Origin: an uncultured Flavobacteriaceae bacterium
Lineage (GTDB): Bacteria; Bacteroidota; Bacteroidia; Flavobacteriales; Flavobacteriaceae
Direction: 5' to 3'
Assembly (NCBI GenBank): GCA_947502975.1
Contig: CANNBV010000002.1
Span: 310,001-374,000 of the forward strand
DNA length: 64,000 nt
The position numbers were made by a program, and so were the translations under genes. Position 1 is the first letter of the stretch; every line of letters begins with the position of its first letter. The notes under the pieces were generated by a model. The model did not search any database. It was not told where the DNA came from and worked only from the letters and a program-made list of their open reading frames with translations. Of this stretch, positions 62,566 to 64,000 are shown piece by piece.

Positions 62566-64000
62566 ATGAGAAATTTAAAACTATTAGTTTTTATGTTAGC
62601 TGGTACGCTAATGTTAAGCGCTCAAAAAGCAGAAACACCAAATTTTAAATATGAATTAGGTGCAAATATTAATGAAATGACCATAACTCAAGGAGGAACA
62701 GTTGTTGTTGCTACAAATGATGGTTTGGTAGGGATAAAGCCTGGACAAGATAACCTTCTTTTCAATTTTACAGATTACGGACGAGTAAAGCCAGAGGAGT
62801 TAAACTTTATTCCATTATCACCTTATGTAATGGTAGGGCAAACAGGTTTTGCAAGTTTATCCTCTAAAAAAGCGGTTATAGATTATATGTCTGGTGAAAT
62901 TTTGTTCACTACAGAATCTAAAGGATGGAAAAATGTTTTTACAGTTGACGTTATGATGCCACAAAATAAACTAGTAGTTAGTGGTTTTCAAAAAGGAGGT
63001 GGTAAAGCTGAAAGTGTAACTCCAAAAGTTGCTGTGTATGATCTTGGTACAGGAAACGAAGACTATTCTTTTTTCTTATTAAAACCAGGCAAAGTAAGTA
63101 TGAAATATTATGCAGTTACAGGTAAGCCTCTGTTATTAAAGGATAAACTTTTAATACCAACAAGTCAAGGTATAGTTGCTAAATCGAAATCTGGCGAAAC
63201 AATTTGGGAAAACGATATAAAAAATGTCAATTGGATGACAAGTGATGAGAGTGAAAAAGATATTTACGCTTTTGCAGCAACAACAAATGGCAAGAACACA
63301 AAAATATACAAGATTTCTGCAAACGGAGCATCGGCATGGTCAGATGAAAGAAAAGTGAAAGGAAGTGTAACTAATTTTGAAATCTTGCCTCAAGGTCTTG
63401 CAGTGGTAAGTGACGTAGCAGATTCTGGTGCAAAGGGTCTTAATAAGCTAACTGCAAGTAAAGCGGAATCTAAAATTACTATGTTTAGTGCGGCTACTGG
63501 TGAGGACTTATGGGAAAAAGCACCTAAAACAAAAGGTTATGTACAGCATTTCTACATTATGGACGATGGCATTCTATTTGGAGTGCAATCTGGAGGGATA
63601 AATAAAATATCTTTTGATGGAAACACTCTGTTTAAAAAGCCATTAAAAACGGGTGAAAATATTCATACCATGGCATTAACCAATCAAGGTATGATTTACA
63701 TTACCGATAGTGATGCTAATGTGATTAATTTAGATACAGGCGAGTCTATTTGGAAAAAACCAATTAAGTACAAAAGAGCCAAATTTGTTACAAGTACCTA
63801 CGATAAATCTCATAGTAGATACTTGATAAGTACAGGAGAAGAAATGATTGCAATTGATGAAAATTCTGGTGATGTAAGTACTCTTGCTAGTTATGATTTT
63901 GAAGAAAAAGAGAATCCTACAAACCTCGAGGTTAGAGATGGAGGCTTATTGTTGACTTCTGATCAAAATATGATGCTATTAGATTTTGATGGATCTGAAA
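62566..64000 (+). CDS. PQQ-like beta-propeller protein, N-terminal part (cut by window end)
   Basis: An open frame from the ATG at 62566 to the window end gives 478 codons. It has a signal peptide (LVFMLAGTLMLSAQ) and repeated propeller blades of PQQ type: GGTVVVATNDGLVGI, LIPTSQGIVAKSKSGETIWE, SKITMFSAATGEDLWEKAP, QGMIYITDSDANVINLDTGE (then SIWKKP), EEMIAIDENSGDVST. Such repeats occur in scaffold and assembly proteins as well as enzymes; no quinone site can be claimed. It shares its start region with the preceding lipoprotein gene. Confidence 0.85.
   Translation, partial: MRNLKLLVFMLAGTLMLSAQKAETPNFKYELGANINEMTITQGGTVVVATNDGLVGIKPGQDNLLFNFTDYGRVKPEELNFIPLSPYVMVGQTGFASLSSKKAVIDYMSGEILFTTESKGWKNVFTVDVMMPQNKLVVSGFQKGGGKAESVTPKVAVYDLGTGNEDYSFFLLKPGKVSMKYYAVTGKPLLLKDKLLIPTSQGIVAKSKSGETIWENDIKNVNWMTSDESEKDIYAFAATTNGKNTKIYKISANGASAWSDERKVKGSVTNFEILPQGLAVVSDVADSGAKGLNKLTASKAESKITMFSAATGEDLWEKAPKTKGYVQHFYIMDDGILFGVQSGGINKISFDGNTLFKKPLKTGENIHTMALTNQGMIYITDSDANVINLDTGESIWKKPIKYKRAKFVTSTYDKSHSRYLISTGEEMIAIDENSGDVSTLASYDFEEKENPTNLEVRDGGLLLTSDQNMMLLDFDGSE

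Overview
The window looks like a chromosome segment of a marine polysaccharide-degrading member of the Flavobacteriaceae (Bacteroidota). It is AT-rich, several promoters carry the Bacteroidota-type -7 box TAnnTTTG, many genes encode lipoproteins with a short signal peptide ending in Cys, and it combines a SusC-type receptor, GH97/GH65/GH13 and GH117/GH16/GH2/GH29 enzymes with typical flavobacterial core genes (era, der, alaS, lemA, GSCFA, M23). The species cannot be named from the sequence alone.

Region 1 (1-16452) is an alpha-glucan utilisation locus. It has a SusC receptor (5' part only, minus strand) divergent from a LacI regulator, then an inner-membrane maltose-type MFS permease, beta-phosphoglucomutase, GH65 maltose phosphorylase, GH97 alpha-glucosidase, a GH13 enzyme, a lipoprotein esterase and two more GH13 lipoproteins. 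Outer enzymes cut starch or glycogen, SusC/D imports the pieces, and the cytoplasm handles maltose by phosphorolysis. Two intergenic spacers here contain strong hairpin sets.

Region 2 (about 16503-23434) is a 3,6-anhydro-L-galactose (L-AHG) operon. An IclR regulator is followed by a promoter overlapped by a 34-bp near-palindrome, then an aldehyde dehydrogenase, an enolase-superfamily cycloisomerase, a mutarotase, a RhaT-like permease and a GH117 alpha-1,3-L-neoagarooligosaccharide hydrolase. A bidirectional terminator closes it.

Region 3 (23494-28836) holds a kelch protein and an unrecognised secreted protein with an Asp-rich nucleoside-hydrolase-like motif, divergent around a perfect 36-bp palindrome, then a large DUF5060-type secreted hydrolase. 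A GC-rich palindromic element follows.

Region 4 (29069-49031) is one long minus-strand operon of 12 genes for a red-algal galactan (agar/porphyran type): SSS symporter, FAD oxidoreductase, GH2, two five-bladed propeller proteins, GH2, GH16, GH117, sulfatase, GH16, GH117, GH29. It is divergent from a LacI regulator with LacI-type operators between them. It has no SusC/SusD pair. Two enzymes carry carbohydrate-binding-type modules inserted inside the catalytic polypeptide: a GH16 with an apparently permuted discoidin module, and a GH2 with a golvesin-like module. Together regions 2 and 4 would free L-AHG, L-galactose(-6-sulfate) and D-galactose and feed L-AHG into central metabolism. The KDGal kinase and aldolase are not in the window.

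Region 5 (49130-64000) is core genome: an FKBP isomerase, era, a small membrane protein, der, a lemA plus three-TPM-protein cluster, a DUF1080 lipoprotein, a MerR regulator, an M23 peptidase, alaS, a coiled-coil protein, a GSCFA protein, a small lipoprotein and a PQQ-like propeller protein cut by the window end. I saw no tRNA, rRNA, CRISPR array or insertion sequence, and no gene-free stretch exceeds 300 bases.
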